A stretch of 27,607 nucleotides of DNA from CAZVAR01 sp964625225 (GTDB lineage Bacteria; Pseudomonadota; Alphaproteobacteria; JAJUGE01). Shown one piece after another: positions 8,267-15,757 of this stretch. The notes beneath the pieces were generated by a model. The model had not been told where the DNA came from. It saw only the letters and a program-made list of their open reading frames with translations, and ran no database searches. The position numbers were made by a program, and so were the translations under genes. How positions within the stretch are numbered: the first letter of the stretch is position 1; every line of letters starts with the position of its first letter. Location of the stretch: NCBI GenBank assembly GCA_964625225.1, contig CAZVAR010000031.1, positions 1-27,607 on the forward strand, written 5' to 3'.

Positions 8267-9325
8267 TCAGGCGGTCGCGATCGCGTACACGTCGCGGCAG
8301 CCCGCGGGCAGCCGGGTCTCCGTCCAGTTCCGCCCGCCGTCCGTGGTGCCGAACACCTGGCCGTGCCGGGAGACGGCGAAAACGACGTCCGGGTCGCGCG
8401 GGTGCAGCGCCACGCCCATCATGGTGCTGTCGGCCTTCACCGAGTGGTCGAATCGCTCCCAGGTCCGGCCCAGGTCGCGGCTCCGGTAGAGCGAGCCGTC
8501 CTGGCTCTGCGCGGCGGGGCTGAGGCAGGCATAGAAAGTGTTCGGATCCTGCGGCGAAATGCGGATGTCGCGGCCATAGGTCAGCGGCGAGAAGCGCCCG
8601 ACCTCCAGATCCTCCCAGGTCGTGCCGCGATCGGCACTGCGGAACAGGCCCATCCGCACGGCAAGGAACACCGTTCCGGGCGCCGCCGCGCTGACGCAGA
8701 TCGCGTGGCCGTCCAGCATCCCCTCGGTGTCGTTGTCGCTCAGGATGCGGCTCTTCAGGCGCGGCTGCTCCGCGAACGCGACCAGCCCGGCACTGCAGTC
8801 TTCCCAGGTCTCGCCGCCATCGGAGCTGCGCATGGCGCCGTTCACCTCGATCGTCGCGTAGACCTCCTCCGGTTGGGTCGGGTCGAACGCGATCCGCATC
8901 ACTCGGCAGGGAAAGGGTATTTTGACCCGCTCCGGAAGCTGCGGCTCGGACAGGCGCCGCCAATTGTCGCCGCCGTCTTCGCTCCGGTAGATGGCGACCG
9001 GCGCGGTGCCGGCGAGGAGCGTCCGCGGGTCGTTCGGATGCGGCTGAATCGACCAGACCGACACGCCCCGGTCGGGGAAGCCCAGCCGTTCCCAGTGCGC
9101 ACCGGCGTCGGTGCTTCGATAGGGGCCGTCGGAGGTGCCCAGATAGACGGTCTGCGGATCGTCCGGCAGGATGGTGATCGCCTGAACATGCAGGTCGTCC
9201 GGAAGTCCGGTCGTCAGCCGTTCCCACTGACGGTCCCCCACCGCCTGACGGAAGATTCCGCCCAGTTCCCCACCCATCCAGCGGGCGGCACCCACATAGA
9301 CGTACGATGCTGATTGGCCGGACAT
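8267..9325 (-). CDS. BNR/Asp-box repeat beta-propeller protein
   Basis: This 352-residue protein is built of beta-propeller repeats. Six Asp-box motifs (S/T-x-D-x-G-x-x-W) are visible in order: STDAGAHW, SEDGGDNW, SSDGGETW, SADRGTTW, SRDLGRTW and TTDGGRNW. Each is followed or preceded by a strand such as VYLGTSDGPYRS, TVFLAVRMGLFRS or VVFAVSRHGQVFG. The architecture matches the exo-sialidase/VPS10/Ycf48-like superfamily of propellers. No signal peptide is visible, so it probably acts in the cytoplasm, and no catalytic residues of true sialidases were recognised. It faces the TRAP operon across a 175-bp region with operator-like palindromes. That suggests common control, perhaps a binding or catabolic role for the transported compound (inference). 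The ATG at 9325 has a GAGGGAG ribosome site upstream. Confidence 0.8.
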   Translation of the reverse strand: MSGQSASYVYVGAARWMGGELGGIFRQAVGDRQWERLTTGLPDDLHVQAITILPDDPQTVYLGTSDGPYRSTDAGAHWERLGFPDRGVSVWSIQPHPNDPRTLLAGTAPVAIYRSEDGGDNWRRLSEPQLPERVKIPFPCRVMRIAFDPTQPEEVYATIEVNGAMRSSDGGETWEDCSAGLVAFAEQPRLKSRILSDNDTEGMLDGHAICVSAAAPGTVFLAVRMGLFRSADRGTTWEDLEVGRFSPLTYGRDIRISPQDPNTFYACLSPAAQSQDGSLYRSRDLGRTWERFDHSVKADSTMMGVALHPRDPDVVFAVSRHGQVFGTTDGGRNWTETRLPAGCRDVYAIATA

Positions 9326-9360
9326 CGGCTCGCGTCTCCCTCAGGTGGCACCTGGTTCGA

Positions 9361-9389
9361 GTTTAATCCGTGCCGGGGCAGCGCTTCAA
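9361..9389 (-). promoter_or_regulatory. Putative promoter of the BNR gene
   Basis: Read on the minus strand, TTGAAG (9389-9384) and TTAAAC (9366-9361) are 17 bp apart. The matches are moderate (4/6 and 3/6). The -35 hexamer overlaps operator 1 at 9385-9402, so a protein bound there would block the promoter. Confidence 0.35.
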
Positions 9390-9402
9390 ACGTTCGTTTG
9401 AA
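9385..9402. promoter_or_regulatory. Operator 1: 18-bp palindrome TTCAAACGTTCGTTTGAA
   Basis: Two perfect 8-bp arms (TTCAAACG and CGTTTGAA) flank a 2-nt centre. The core CAAAC-N4-GTTTG has the layout reported for PsrA-type TetR-family operators. It lies between the BNR gene and dctP. The tetR gene at the end of the TRAP operon is the nearest candidate to bind it. Confidence 0.65.
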
Positions 9403-9412
9403 CCCCACCGGC

Positions 9413-9442
9413 TTGACCGTCCGAGCGACGGAAGGTCATAGT
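9413..9442 (+). promoter_or_regulatory. Putative promoter of the dctPQM-tetR operon
   Basis: TTGACC (9413-9418) and CATAGT (9437-9442) are 18 bp apart, matching consensus at 5/6 and 4/6. Transcription would start near 9449, placing operator 2 (9452-9469) just downstream of the start, where a bound repressor would block it. Confidence 0.45.
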
Positions 9443-9451
9443 TTTTCAAGT

Positions 9452-9469
9452 TTCAAACGGGCGTATGAG
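9452..9469. promoter_or_regulatory. Operator 2: degenerate copy TTCAAACGGGCGTATGAG
   Basis: The left arm is identical to operator 1 (TTCAAACG). The right arm matches at 6 of 8 positions, and the 2-nt spacing is the same. The centres of the two sites are 67 bp apart. The site lies between the putative dctP promoter and its ribosome site. Confidence 0.5.
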
Positions 9470-9500
9470 GCGTTGGAACGTTCGACGTGGGAGGAGGCCG

Positions 9501-10484
9501 ATGACATTCATGAAGAGCCTTGCCGCTGCCGTGGGCGTGGCATCGATGGTCGCGCTGGGCGGGGCGGCCGAGGCGCAGACCACGCGCTGGATCGTCGCGA
9601 CCGGATTCGCGGACTCGAACTTCCAGACGCAGAACGCCCGGCTGTTCGCGGAAGACGTGAAGGAGCGGACGGGTGGCAGGCTGGAAATGGTCGTCCATTC
9701 CGGGGCCTCGCTGGTCCGGCTCCCCGATATTCTGCGGGCGGTGCAGTCCGGGCAGGTGCAGGCCGGTGACATTCTCCTGTTCCTGTACGGCAATCAGGAT
9801 CCGATGTTCGAGCTCGACACGATTCCGTTCGTCGCGGTCGGGTATGACGAAGCGCGACGCCTCTACGAGCTGCAGCGGCCGCATCTCGACCGCTTCCTGT
9901 CGGAGCGGGGCCTGCGGCCGCTCTATTACGTGCCCTGGCCGGGGCAGGGCATCGTCGCGCAGAAGAAGATCGAGAAGGCCGAAGACCTGAAAGGGTCGAA
10001 GATGCGGACGGCCGGGCAAACGACGGCCCGCTTCGCCGAGCTCATCGGTGCCTCCCCGACCATCGTCCAGACCGCGGAGATCGCCCAGGCGTTCTTTACC
10101 GGAATCGTCGACTCCAGCATCTACTCGCCGACGACCGCGGTCGACACCCAGGCATGGGATTACGCGAAGTTCTTCCACAACACGCGGGCGATGCACAGCA
10201 AGGACGCGTTTGTCGTCAATCAGCGCGCCTTCGACGCGCTTTCCGAGGACCTGCAGAAGGCGGTGCTCGAGGCTGCGGCGGCGGCCGAGACCCGCGGCTG
10301 GGAAATGAGCGAGCGCCGGCAGGAGGAGGCGCTGGCGGAGATCCGTCAGAACGGCCTGGAGGTGGTCGAGCCCAGCGATCAGCTCATGACCGAGCTCAAG
10401 GCGATCGGGGAGCGCATGCTCGATGAGTGGGTCGAAAAGGCCGGCGCCGAAGGGAAGGCCCTTCGCGACCAGCTCGGCCGCTGA
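9501..10484 (+). CDS. dctP: TRAP transporter substrate-binding protein, DctP family
   Basis: This is the periplasmic binding protein of a tripartite (TRAP) transporter, which uses an ion gradient to import carboxylate-type solutes. It has 327 residues with a signal peptide (about residues 1-25, KSLAAAVGVASMVALGG then AEAQ). The mature part starts TTRWIVATGFADSNFQTQNAR. The ligand-clamping Arg of the family is probably in EDLKGSKMRTAGQTTARF (near residue 170). GIVDSSIYSPTTAVDTQAWDYAKFF (near residue 200) is the usual hinge and second-lobe segment. The ATG at 9501 follows a strong GGGAGGAGG site (9489-9497) and gives a clean signal peptide, so the longer in-frame start at 9465 is rejected. The two membrane subunits follow. 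The substrate is not deducible. Confidence 0.93.
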   Translation: MTFMKSLAAAVGVASMVALGGAAEAQTTRWIVATGFADSNFQTQNARLFAEDVKERTGGRLEMVVHSGASLVRLPDILRAVQSGQVQAGDILLFLYGNQDPMFELDTIPFVAVGYDEARRLYELQRPHLDRFLSERGLRPLYYVPWPGQGIVAQKKIEKAEDLKGSKMRTAGQTTARFAELIGASPTIVQTAEIAQAFFTGIVDSSIYSPTTAVDTQAWDYAKFFHNTRAMHSKDAFVVNQRAFDALSEDLQKAVLEAAAAAETRGWEMSERRQEEALAEIRQNGLEVVEPSDQLMTELKAIGERMLDEWVEKAGAEGKALRDQLGR

Positions 10485-10544
10485 GCCGGGGCGGCATGCC
10501 GGCGCCGGCACCCGGGATCGCGGTGATCGTCGCAGGAGCAGGAC

Positions 10545-11057
10545 GTGCGCAAGTCTCTCGACACGCTCTATTCCGGTGCCGCCATCCTGGCCGGCCTTTG
10601 CCTCGTCGGCATCGCCGCGCTCGTGCTCGTCCAGATCGGCGGGCGCTTGTCCGGCGTTTTCATCCGCGGCATCGACCAGATCGTCGGCTATCTCCTGGCG
10701 GCCTCCACGTTTCTTGCGCTCGCCTACACCTTCGCCACCGGTGGCCATGTCCGCGTGGAGCTCGTGCTCGAGATGCTGCCGGCCGCGCTCCGCCGGCGCT
10801 TCGAGCTCGCCTGCCTGCTCGGTGCGGCCGCACTGGTCGGCTATTTCGCCTGGCACAGCGTCGCGATGACTTGGCAGTCCTATGTCTTCAAGGACGTGAC
10901 GGTCGGCCTGATCGCGATGCCGCTCTGGATTCCCCAAAGCGTAATGGCGGTGGGGCTGTGTATCCTGTTCCTGGCCGTGCTCGACGCGCTCGTCCTGTCG
11001 GTGCGCGGTTGCCGCCCGAGCTATCTCACCCCACCGCCGGAAGGTGTGCGGTCGTAA
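10545..11057 (+). CDS. dctQ: TRAP transporter small permease, DctQ family
   Basis: This is the small membrane subunit that links the binding protein to the large permease. It has 170 residues and four hydrophobic segments, around residues 10-32, 44-64, 85-105 and 125-147. The sequence TFATGGHVRVELVLEMLP in the first loop is the typical DctQ R-x-D/E-like region. IAMPLWIPQSVMAVG before the last segment is also family-typical. It starts with GTG at 10545, six bases after an AGGAG site (10534-10538). It lies 60 bp after dctP and 31 bp before dctM, consistent with one operon. Confidence 0.9.
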   Translation: MRKSLDTLYSGAAILAGLCLVGIAALVLVQIGGRLSGVFIRGIDQIVGYLLAASTFLALAYTFATGGHVRVELVLEMLPAALRRRFELACLLGAAALVGYFAWHSVAMTWQSYVFKDVTVGLIAMPLWIPQSVMAVGLCILFLAVLDALVLSVRGCRPSYLTPPPEGVRS

Positions 11058-11088
11058 GCCCGGGTAGGGCCGCGGCCGGACCGAGGAC

Positions 11089-12402
11089 ATGACGGGGATG
11101 GAACCGGTCGCGCTCGCCCTTCTGCTCGGAATCCTGCTGTTCGTCCTGCTCGGCGCCGGGCTTTGGGTCGCCATGGCCCTGGTCGCCCTGGGCGTGCTCG
11201 GGCTGGAGCTTTCGGGGGCGGCTCCGCCGGGTACCGTGCTCGGCGCCACCGTCTGGGGCGGCAGCACGAGCTGGACGCTGACCGCCTTGCCGCTCTTCAT
11301 CTGGATGGGCGAAATCCTTTTCCGCACGCGTCTGTCGGAACAGATGTTCGAGGGGCTTGCTCCCTGGGTGACCCGCCTCCCGGGCCGGCTGCTTCACGTC
11401 AACGTTCTGGGGTGCAGCGTCTTCGCCGCGGTGTCCGGCTCCTCGGTCGCCACGACCGTGACCGTCGGCAAGATGGCGCTGCCGGAGCTGCGGCGCCGGG
11501 GCTATGACGAGAGCCTGATTATCGGTTCGCTCGCCGGGTCCGGCACGCTGGGCCTGCTGATCCCGCCCTCGATCATCATGATCGTCTACGGCGTTTCGGC
11601 CGACGTCTCGATCGTCCGGCTGTTCGTCGCCGGCATCCTCCCCGGGCTGATGGTCATGGCGCTCTTCATGGCCTATCTCGCGGTCCGAGCGCTGCTCGAT
11701 CCCGGCACGGCGCCGGCCGGCGATGCCGCCCTGCCGATCATGCAGCGTCTGTGGCTCGCCCGGCAGCTGATCCCGGTGGTGCTGCTGATATGCGGGGTGA
11801 TCGGGTCGATCTATGCGGGACTCGCCACGGCGACCGAGGCGGCGGCGATCGGCGTCCTGGGCGCGCTGCTGATCGCGCTCGCCTCCCGGACGCTCACCTG
11901 GCACGCCTTCCGCGCCAGCGTCATCGGGGCGACGCGTGCGTCCTGCATGATCTGCTTCATACTGGCCGCATCGGCCTTCCTGTCGGTCGCGATGGACTAT
12001 GCCGGTCTGTCGCACTGGGTGGCCCAGTCGGTCCTGTCGCTGGGTCTGACGCAGTACGGGCTGATCGCGGCGCTTACCGTGGTCTTCATCCTGCTCGGCT
12101 GCTTTCTCGACGGCATATCGATCGTCGTGATCAGCACCTCGCTTCTCATGACCGCGATCAAGCAGGCCGGTATCGATCCGCTGTGGTTCGGCATCTATCT
12201 GGTGATCGTCGTCGAGATGTCGCTGATCACGCCGCCGGTCGGCCTCAATTTGTTCGTTCTGCAGGGGATGACGGGGCGGAACCTGATTTTCGTCGCCCGG
12301 GCCGCGTTCCCCTTCTTCCTGCTCATGGTGCTCGCCGTCGTGCTGCTGGTCGCGTTTCCGGAGATTGCCACCTATCTCCCGGGGCGGATGTTCGCGCGGT
12401 AG
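11089..12402 (+). CDS. dctM: TRAP transporter large permease, DctM family
   Basis: This is the large membrane subunit that forms the transport path. It has 437 residues and about 12 hydrophobic segments. Family markers are visible: LTALPLFIWMGEILFRTRLSE (near residue 63), VFAAVSGSSVATTVTVGKMALPEL (near residue 115) and GSLAGSGTLGLLIPPSIIMIVYGV (near residue 147). MSLITPPVGLNLFVLQGM near the C terminus is the second signature. The ATG at 11089 is preceded by a modest GAGG site; a second ATG at 11098 is possible. The tetR gene follows after 34 bp and is probably in the same transcript. Confidence 0.93.
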   Translation: MTGMEPVALALLLGILLFVLLGAGLWVAMALVALGVLGLELSGAAPPGTVLGATVWGGSTSWTLTALPLFIWMGEILFRTRLSEQMFEGLAPWVTRLPGRLLHVNVLGCSVFAAVSGSSVATTVTVGKMALPELRRRGYDESLIIGSLAGSGTLGLLIPPSIIMIVYGVSADVSIVRLFVAGILPGLMVMALFMAYLAVRALLDPGTAPAGDAALPIMQRLWLARQLIPVVLLICGVIGSIYAGLATATEAAAIGVLGALLIALASRTLTWHAFRASVIGATRASCMICFILAASAFLSVAMDYAGLSHWVAQSVLSLGLTQYGLIAALTVVFILLGCFLDGISIVVISTSLLMTAIKQAGIDPLWFGIYLVIVVEMSLITPPVGLNLFVLQGMTGRNLIFVARAAFPFFLLMVLAVVLLVAFPEIATYLPGRMFAR

Positions 12403-12436
12403 TGCCTTTCCCTCGTGAGACGACACAGGATCGAGC

Positions 12437-13150
12437 TTGAGACCGACGCCCAAATCCGGGGAGTCCGCCGCCGTCGCCGATCCCACCGGCGGTGAGCCGC
12501 CGACGACCGGGGAGGCGACGCGGACGCGCATCCTCGACACGGCCGAATTCCTCTTCGCGGAACGCGGCTTCGGGGCCGTTTCGATCCGCACCATAACGGA
12601 GATGGCCGGGGTCAACCTGGCCGCGGTCAATTATCATTTCGGGTCCAAGGAGCGGCTGTTCGAGGCGATGTTCGCGCGCCGTGCGATCCCGATCAACGAG
12701 GAGCGCATCGCCATGCTGCGTCGCGCGCAGGGACCCGACGGCGCGCCGCCGCCGCTCGAGGCCGTGATCCGCGCCTTCGTGACGCCGCCGCTCAGGCAAC
12801 TCGACGAGCCGTCCGGCGGTGCACGCGTGATCGCGATGATGCACTTCCTGAGCCGCGCCTTCTCGATGCCGGGGGAACGGGCGTTCCTGTCGCGGTACTA
12901 CCGGACGGTCCGCTACGAATTCATCTCGGCCCTGCAAGCCTGTCTGCCCGGTCTACCGCTCGAGGACGTCCTCTGGCGGTACAATTTCATGGTCGGGGCG
13001 CTGATGTTCGCCATGGGTGGCCAGCAGCGCATGACCCGGCTGCCGGACGACATGACGGATGTGGTGATTCACCCGGCGGAAAAGGAAAGCGAGGCAGCGA
13101 TCGAGCAGCTTACGGCCTTTCTGCTCGGCGGCTTCACCGCGCCGCCCTGA
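12437..13150 (+). CDS. TetR/AcrR family regulator, likely of the TRAP operon
   Basis: This is a 237-residue one-component regulator. The DNA-binding domain lies at about residues 28-78 (TRTRILDTAEFLFAERGFG, then ITEMAGVNLAAVNYHFGSKERLF), a typical TetR helix-turn-helix. The C-terminal ligand domain is helical. Its beginning (RRAIPINEERIAMLRRA) recalls the PsrA-like TetR subgroup, which I judge only by eye. The TTG start at 12437 follows an AGGA at 12427-12430; the first 25 residues are a low-complexity extension, so a later start is possible. As last gene of the dctPQM transcript it would give feedback control. The palindromes at 9385-9402 and 9452-9469 have the CAAAC-N4-GTTTG layout described for PsrA-type regulators and are its probable sites. 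Confidence 0.88.
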   Translation: MRPTPKSGESAAVADPTGGEPPTTGEATRTRILDTAEFLFAERGFGAVSIRTITEMAGVNLAAVNYHFGSKERLFEAMFARRAIPINEERIAMLRRAQGPDGAPPPLEAVIRAFVTPPLRQLDEPSGGARVIAMMHFLSRAFSMPGERAFLSRYYRTVRYEFISALQACLPGLPLEDVLWRYNFMVGALMFAMGGQQRMTRLPDDMTDVVIHPAEKESEAAIEQLTAFLLGGFTAPP

Positions 13151-13192
13151 CCGCTTCAGCACCGGCCGGCCGCACCGGAAGCGAGGACGGAG

Positions 13193-13238
13193 GCGGCGGC
13201 CTGGTCGTCCCGTGTCCGCGCGCAGGTCAGGCCGCCGC
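13193..13238. terminator. 11-bp inverted repeat between convergent genes
   Basis: GCGGCGGCCTG (13193-13203) and CAGGCCGCCGC (13228-13238) form a perfect 11-bp stem with a 24-nt loop. It sits between the end of tetR (13150) and the converging gene, whose stop is at 13227-13229. No T-run is present; a bidirectional, possibly Rho-assisted terminator is likely. Confidence 0.5.
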
Positions 13239-13793
13239 GGGAAGCGCGTGCACATGCACGTCACGCCCGGAATGCCTGTTGAGAATGTCGACGGCCCGCT
13301 TCTCGTGCTCGGCGTCCCGCGTTCGTACCCACAGCAGCAGGCCGCCATGATCGAGCTGCTCCTGCAGATCGCGCGCATGGTGATCGTCAAGCAGCTTGGC
13401 GAGGACGGAGCCGACGAGGCCGCCGGCGCCGCCGGCCAGAGCGGCGCCGCTGATTGCCGCCGCCAATGTCCCGCCGGACGCGACGATCGCGCCGGCCGCG
13501 GCGACGGCACCCACGTAAAGCAGGCCACCGATCAGGCCGCCTTCGGCATCGCCGAGCGACTCGGTGGAGATATAGGCGCGGCGGGGAACGGCGGCGTCAT
13601 CCTCGAGCTCGGAGACCTTCCGGTATTTGTGGCCGAGCTTCTCGTCGATGGTCTGCGCAGACGCGAGCAGGGACAGTTCGGCCCGATCGAAGCCCGAGCT
13701 CATCAGCTCGTCGATCGCTCCTTGGAGATCCTCGGCGTTCGTGAATACGCCCACTGCCTCTCGAACAGTACCGGCCGCTTGTTCCGACGGCAT
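13227..13793 (-). CDS. YflT/17M-type general-stress-like protein with a Gly/Ala-rich hydrophobic core
   Basis: This is a 188-residue protein of unproven function. The N-terminal third (VGVFTNAEDLQGAIDELMSSGFDRAELSLLA, about residues 13-43) resembles the heat-induced stress protein YflT / general stress protein 17M fold. The middle part (about 85-140, GGLIGGLLYVGAVAAAGAIVASGGTLAAAISG) is Gly/Ala-rich and hydrophobic, like a glycine-zipper membrane segment. The C-terminal part (about 145-185) contains DDHHARDLQEQLDHGGLLLWVRT and ends in HVHALPAAA, resembling a second alpha/beta element. I chose the ATG at 13793 because GAGGGG lies upstream and the family-like part begins a few residues later; the frame is open further upstream but without similarity. 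It converges on tetR and diverges from the terminase-like gene. Confidence 0.7.
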   Translation of the reverse strand: MPSEQAAGTVREAVGVFTNAEDLQGAIDELMSSGFDRAELSLLASAQTIDEKLGHKYRKVSELEDDAAVPRRAYISTESLGDAEGGLIGGLLYVGAVAAAGAIVASGGTLAAAISGAALAGGAGGLVGSVLAKLLDDHHARDLQEQLDHGGLLLWVRTRDAEHEKRAVDILNRHSGRDVHVHALPAAA

Positions 13794-13917
13794 CGCAATC
13801 CCCTCGGAGTTTGTCTTCGGATGTGTGGCTCGTGCGATCCCGGCCGAGATTGATCCAGATCGCCTTCGCCCGCCAGCGCGCCCTGCCGCCTCCGGTGCCC
13901 GGGCGGTGTTCCTGTAG

Positions 13918-13955
13918 TTGACTTTAATCCTATTATGAGGCAATATTGCTTAGTT
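13918..13955. promoter_or_regulatory. AT-rich divergent promoter region with a 10-bp palindrome
   Basis: This stretch is strikingly AT-rich for the window. It contains TTGACT (13918-13923) and the perfect palindrome GCAATATTGC (13940-13949). It lies 26 bp upstream of the terminase-like gene and 125 bp upstream of the divergent stress-protein gene. A -10 hexamer is not clear. Confidence 0.4.
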
Positions 13956-13980
13956 CGCACATGCCCAGGAGAGCCCGTCC

Positions 13981-14475
13981 ATGTCTGACCGCTCGCCCCT
14001 TTCGCCGCGCCAGGAGGCGTTCTGCCGCTATCTCGCCCGGGGCGCCAGCGCCGCCGCCGCGGCGCGGGCCGCCGGCTACAGCCCGGTGACCGCGCGCCAG
14101 CAGGGCGCGCGGCTGATGGCACAGCCCGAGATCCGGCGCCGCGCCTGGCAGATCCGCGCCGATCACGAGCAGGGTCTTTGGCAGGACCAGCAGCGCATCA
14201 TCGATGCGCTGCAGCAGCTCTATTACAAGGCCCGCGACGATGGCGATCTGCGCACGGCGCTGCGTTGCATCGAGGCGGAGGCACGCGTGGTCGGCATCCT
14301 GCCCGACCGGCCGCTCGCGATGGAGCGGGCCGCTCCCCCCGTCGACAAATACGCGACCGAACCCGGGCCGGGGATGCCGGACGGTGACCCCGAGGCACTG
14401 CTCGGCATTTCCTGCTACGGCGAGCCGGGGCCGACCCCGGGGCCGACCCCGTGGACGGATGTTGACGAAAGTTGA
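13981..14475 (+). CDS. Orphan phage terminase small-subunit-like protein
   Basis: This is a 164-residue protein. Residues 6-55 (LSPRQEAFCRYLARGASAAAAARAAGYS, then TARQQGARLMAQPEIRRR) match the N-terminal DNA-binding domain of small terminase subunits, which recognise phage DNA for packaging. The middle (IDALQQLYYKARDDGDLRTALRCIEAEARVVGIL) resembles the helical region that follows in such proteins. The end is Pro/Gly-rich with an exact 12-bp duplication (14425-14448) coding PGPTPGPT. An AGGAGAG site (13967-13973) supports the ATG at 13981. No large terminase, portal, capsid or integrase gene is present nearby, so it is either a relic or a gene co-opted as a DNA-binding protein. Its base composition matches its neighbours, which argues against recent arrival. 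Confidence 0.72.
   Translation: MSDRSPLSPRQEAFCRYLARGASAAAAARAAGYSPVTARQQGARLMAQPEIRRRAWQIRADHEQGLWQDQQRIIDALQQLYYKARDDGDLRTALRCIEAEARVVGILPDRPLAMERAAPPVDKYATEPGPGMPDGDPEALLGISCYGEPGPTPGPTPWTDVDES
14425..14448 (+). repeat. Exact 12-bp tandem duplication in the terminase-like gene
   Basis: CCGGGGCCGACC occurs twice in a row, coding PGPT twice. The length is a multiple of three, so the frame is kept. It is probably a slippage product and may vary between strains. Confidence 0.7.
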
Positions 14476-14590
14476 CGTTTCGCGCGTTCGCCCGATCCGG
14501 TCGCCGGGCCGCTTTCCGTTTGCCCCACCCCTGCAAGGGCGGTAGTAACGGGCGTGTCTGCCGGGGTGCCCGGCCACCGACGATCGGGCC

Positions 14591-15757
14591 ATGAGCGACG
14601 AGATCGACATTGCGGGCAATGCTGCCCTGCTGCCTGCGGGTTTGCGCGACGTGCTGCCGCCCGACGCCGCCTTCGAATCCGCTGTCGGTCAGCAGCTTCT
14701 CGCCATCTTCGCCCGCAGCGGCTACGAGCAGGTCAATCCCCCTCTGGTCGAGTTCGAGGACTCGTTTCTGAGCGGTGCCGGTGCCGCGCTCGCGCGCGAC
14801 ACCTTCCGGGTGATGGATCCGGTGTCGCAGCGCATGATGGTGGTGCGCTCGGATATGACTCCGCAGGTGGCGCGCATCGGCACTACCCGGCTGCGGCGCA
14901 GCCCGCGGCCGCTGCGGCTCGCCTATGCGGGACAGGTTCTGCGGGTCAAGGGCAGCCAGCTCCGGCCGCAACGGCAGTTCCGCCAGGCGGGCTGCGAGCT
15001 GATCGGGTCCGATGCGATCGCCGCCGACGCCGAAGTGTTGCTGCTGGCCGCCGAGGCGCTGGCCGAACTCGGCGTCGGCGACCTGACCATCGATCTCAAC
15101 CTGCCCACCCTGGTGCCGGCGATCGTCACCGAGATCGGGATCACCGGGCCCGCCCTGACGCGGCTCAAGGCCGCGCTCGACCATAAGGATGCCGCTGCGG
15201 TCTCCGTGCTGGCCGGACCCCATCGCGACCGCTTTCTGGCGCTCCTCGACGCCGGCGGGCCGGCGGAGGCGGCCGCACAGCGGCTTGCCGCACTCGACCT
15301 GCCGCCGGCCGCCGCCGCGGCACGCGCGCATCTGATGGCGCTGCTGGGGGTGCTGCGGGCGGAGGCGCCGGCGGATCTGACGCTGACCGTCGATGCGGTC
15401 GAGCACCGCGGCTTCGAATATCACACCGGCACCAGCTTCACGATCTTCGCCCGCGGGGTCCGCAGCGAGCTCGGCCGTGGCGGGCGCTACCTCGCCGGCG
15501 AGGGCGCAGGCGAGCCGTCGGTGGGATTCACGCTGTTCCTGGACGCCGTGCAGCGGGCGCTGCCGGCGCCGCCCCAGCCGCACCGGCTGTACCTCCCCCA
15601 CGGTACCGCGCCGGCGGAGCGCCGGCGGCTGCAGGCGGAAGGGTGGATCACCGTCGCGGGTCTGGAACCGGTGGCGGACGTGCGCGCGGAGGCGCTGCGC
15701 GCGGGATGCAGCCATGCGCTGCTCGGTGGACGGGCCGAGCGGCTGGAGGATCGTTGA
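14591..15757 (+). CDS. hisZ: ATP phosphoribosyltransferase regulatory subunit
   Basis: HisZ is a class II histidyl-tRNA-synthetase-like protein without aminoacylation activity. It joins the short HisG to form the first enzyme of histidine synthesis and its feedback regulation. The protein has 388 residues, the usual length. It starts LLPAGLRDVLPPDAAFES. Motif-2-like and motif-3-like regions appear as MVVRSDMTPQVARI (near residue 95), LRLAYAGQVLRVKGS, and RQFRQAGCELIGSD. SELGRGGRYLAGEG (near residue 293) and GFTLFLDAVQRALP match the C-terminal catalytic-like core. A short perfect hairpin (14560-14574, GCCGGG/CCCGGC) precedes it. The stop touches the purA start (TGA immediately followed by ATG), so both are probably translated from one mRNA. 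The pair hisZ-purA is common in alphaproteobacteria. HisG must be encoded elsewhere. Confidence 0.94.
   Translation: MSDEIDIAGNAALLPAGLRDVLPPDAAFESAVGQQLLAIFARSGYEQVNPPLVEFEDSFLSGAGAALARDTFRVMDPVSQRMMVVRSDMTPQVARIGTTRLRRSPRPLRLAYAGQVLRVKGSQLRPQRQFRQAGCELIGSDAIAADAEVLLLAAEALAELGVGDLTIDLNLPTLVPAIVTEIGITGPALTRLKAALDHKDAAAVSVLAGPHRDRFLALLDAGGPAEAAAQRLAALDLPPAAAAARAHLMALLGVLRAEAPADLTLTVDAVEHRGFEYHTGTSFTIFARGVRSELGRGGRYLAGEGAGEPSVGFTLFLDAVQRALPAPPQPHRLYLPHGTAPAERRRLQAEGWITVAGLEPVADVRAEALRAGCSHALLGGRAERLEDR

Noticed and set aside
8121..14590. Prophage or transposon as explanation of the accessory block
   Set aside because: No integrase, transposase, structural phage genes, tRNA or flanking repeats were found; one terminase-like gene is not enough.
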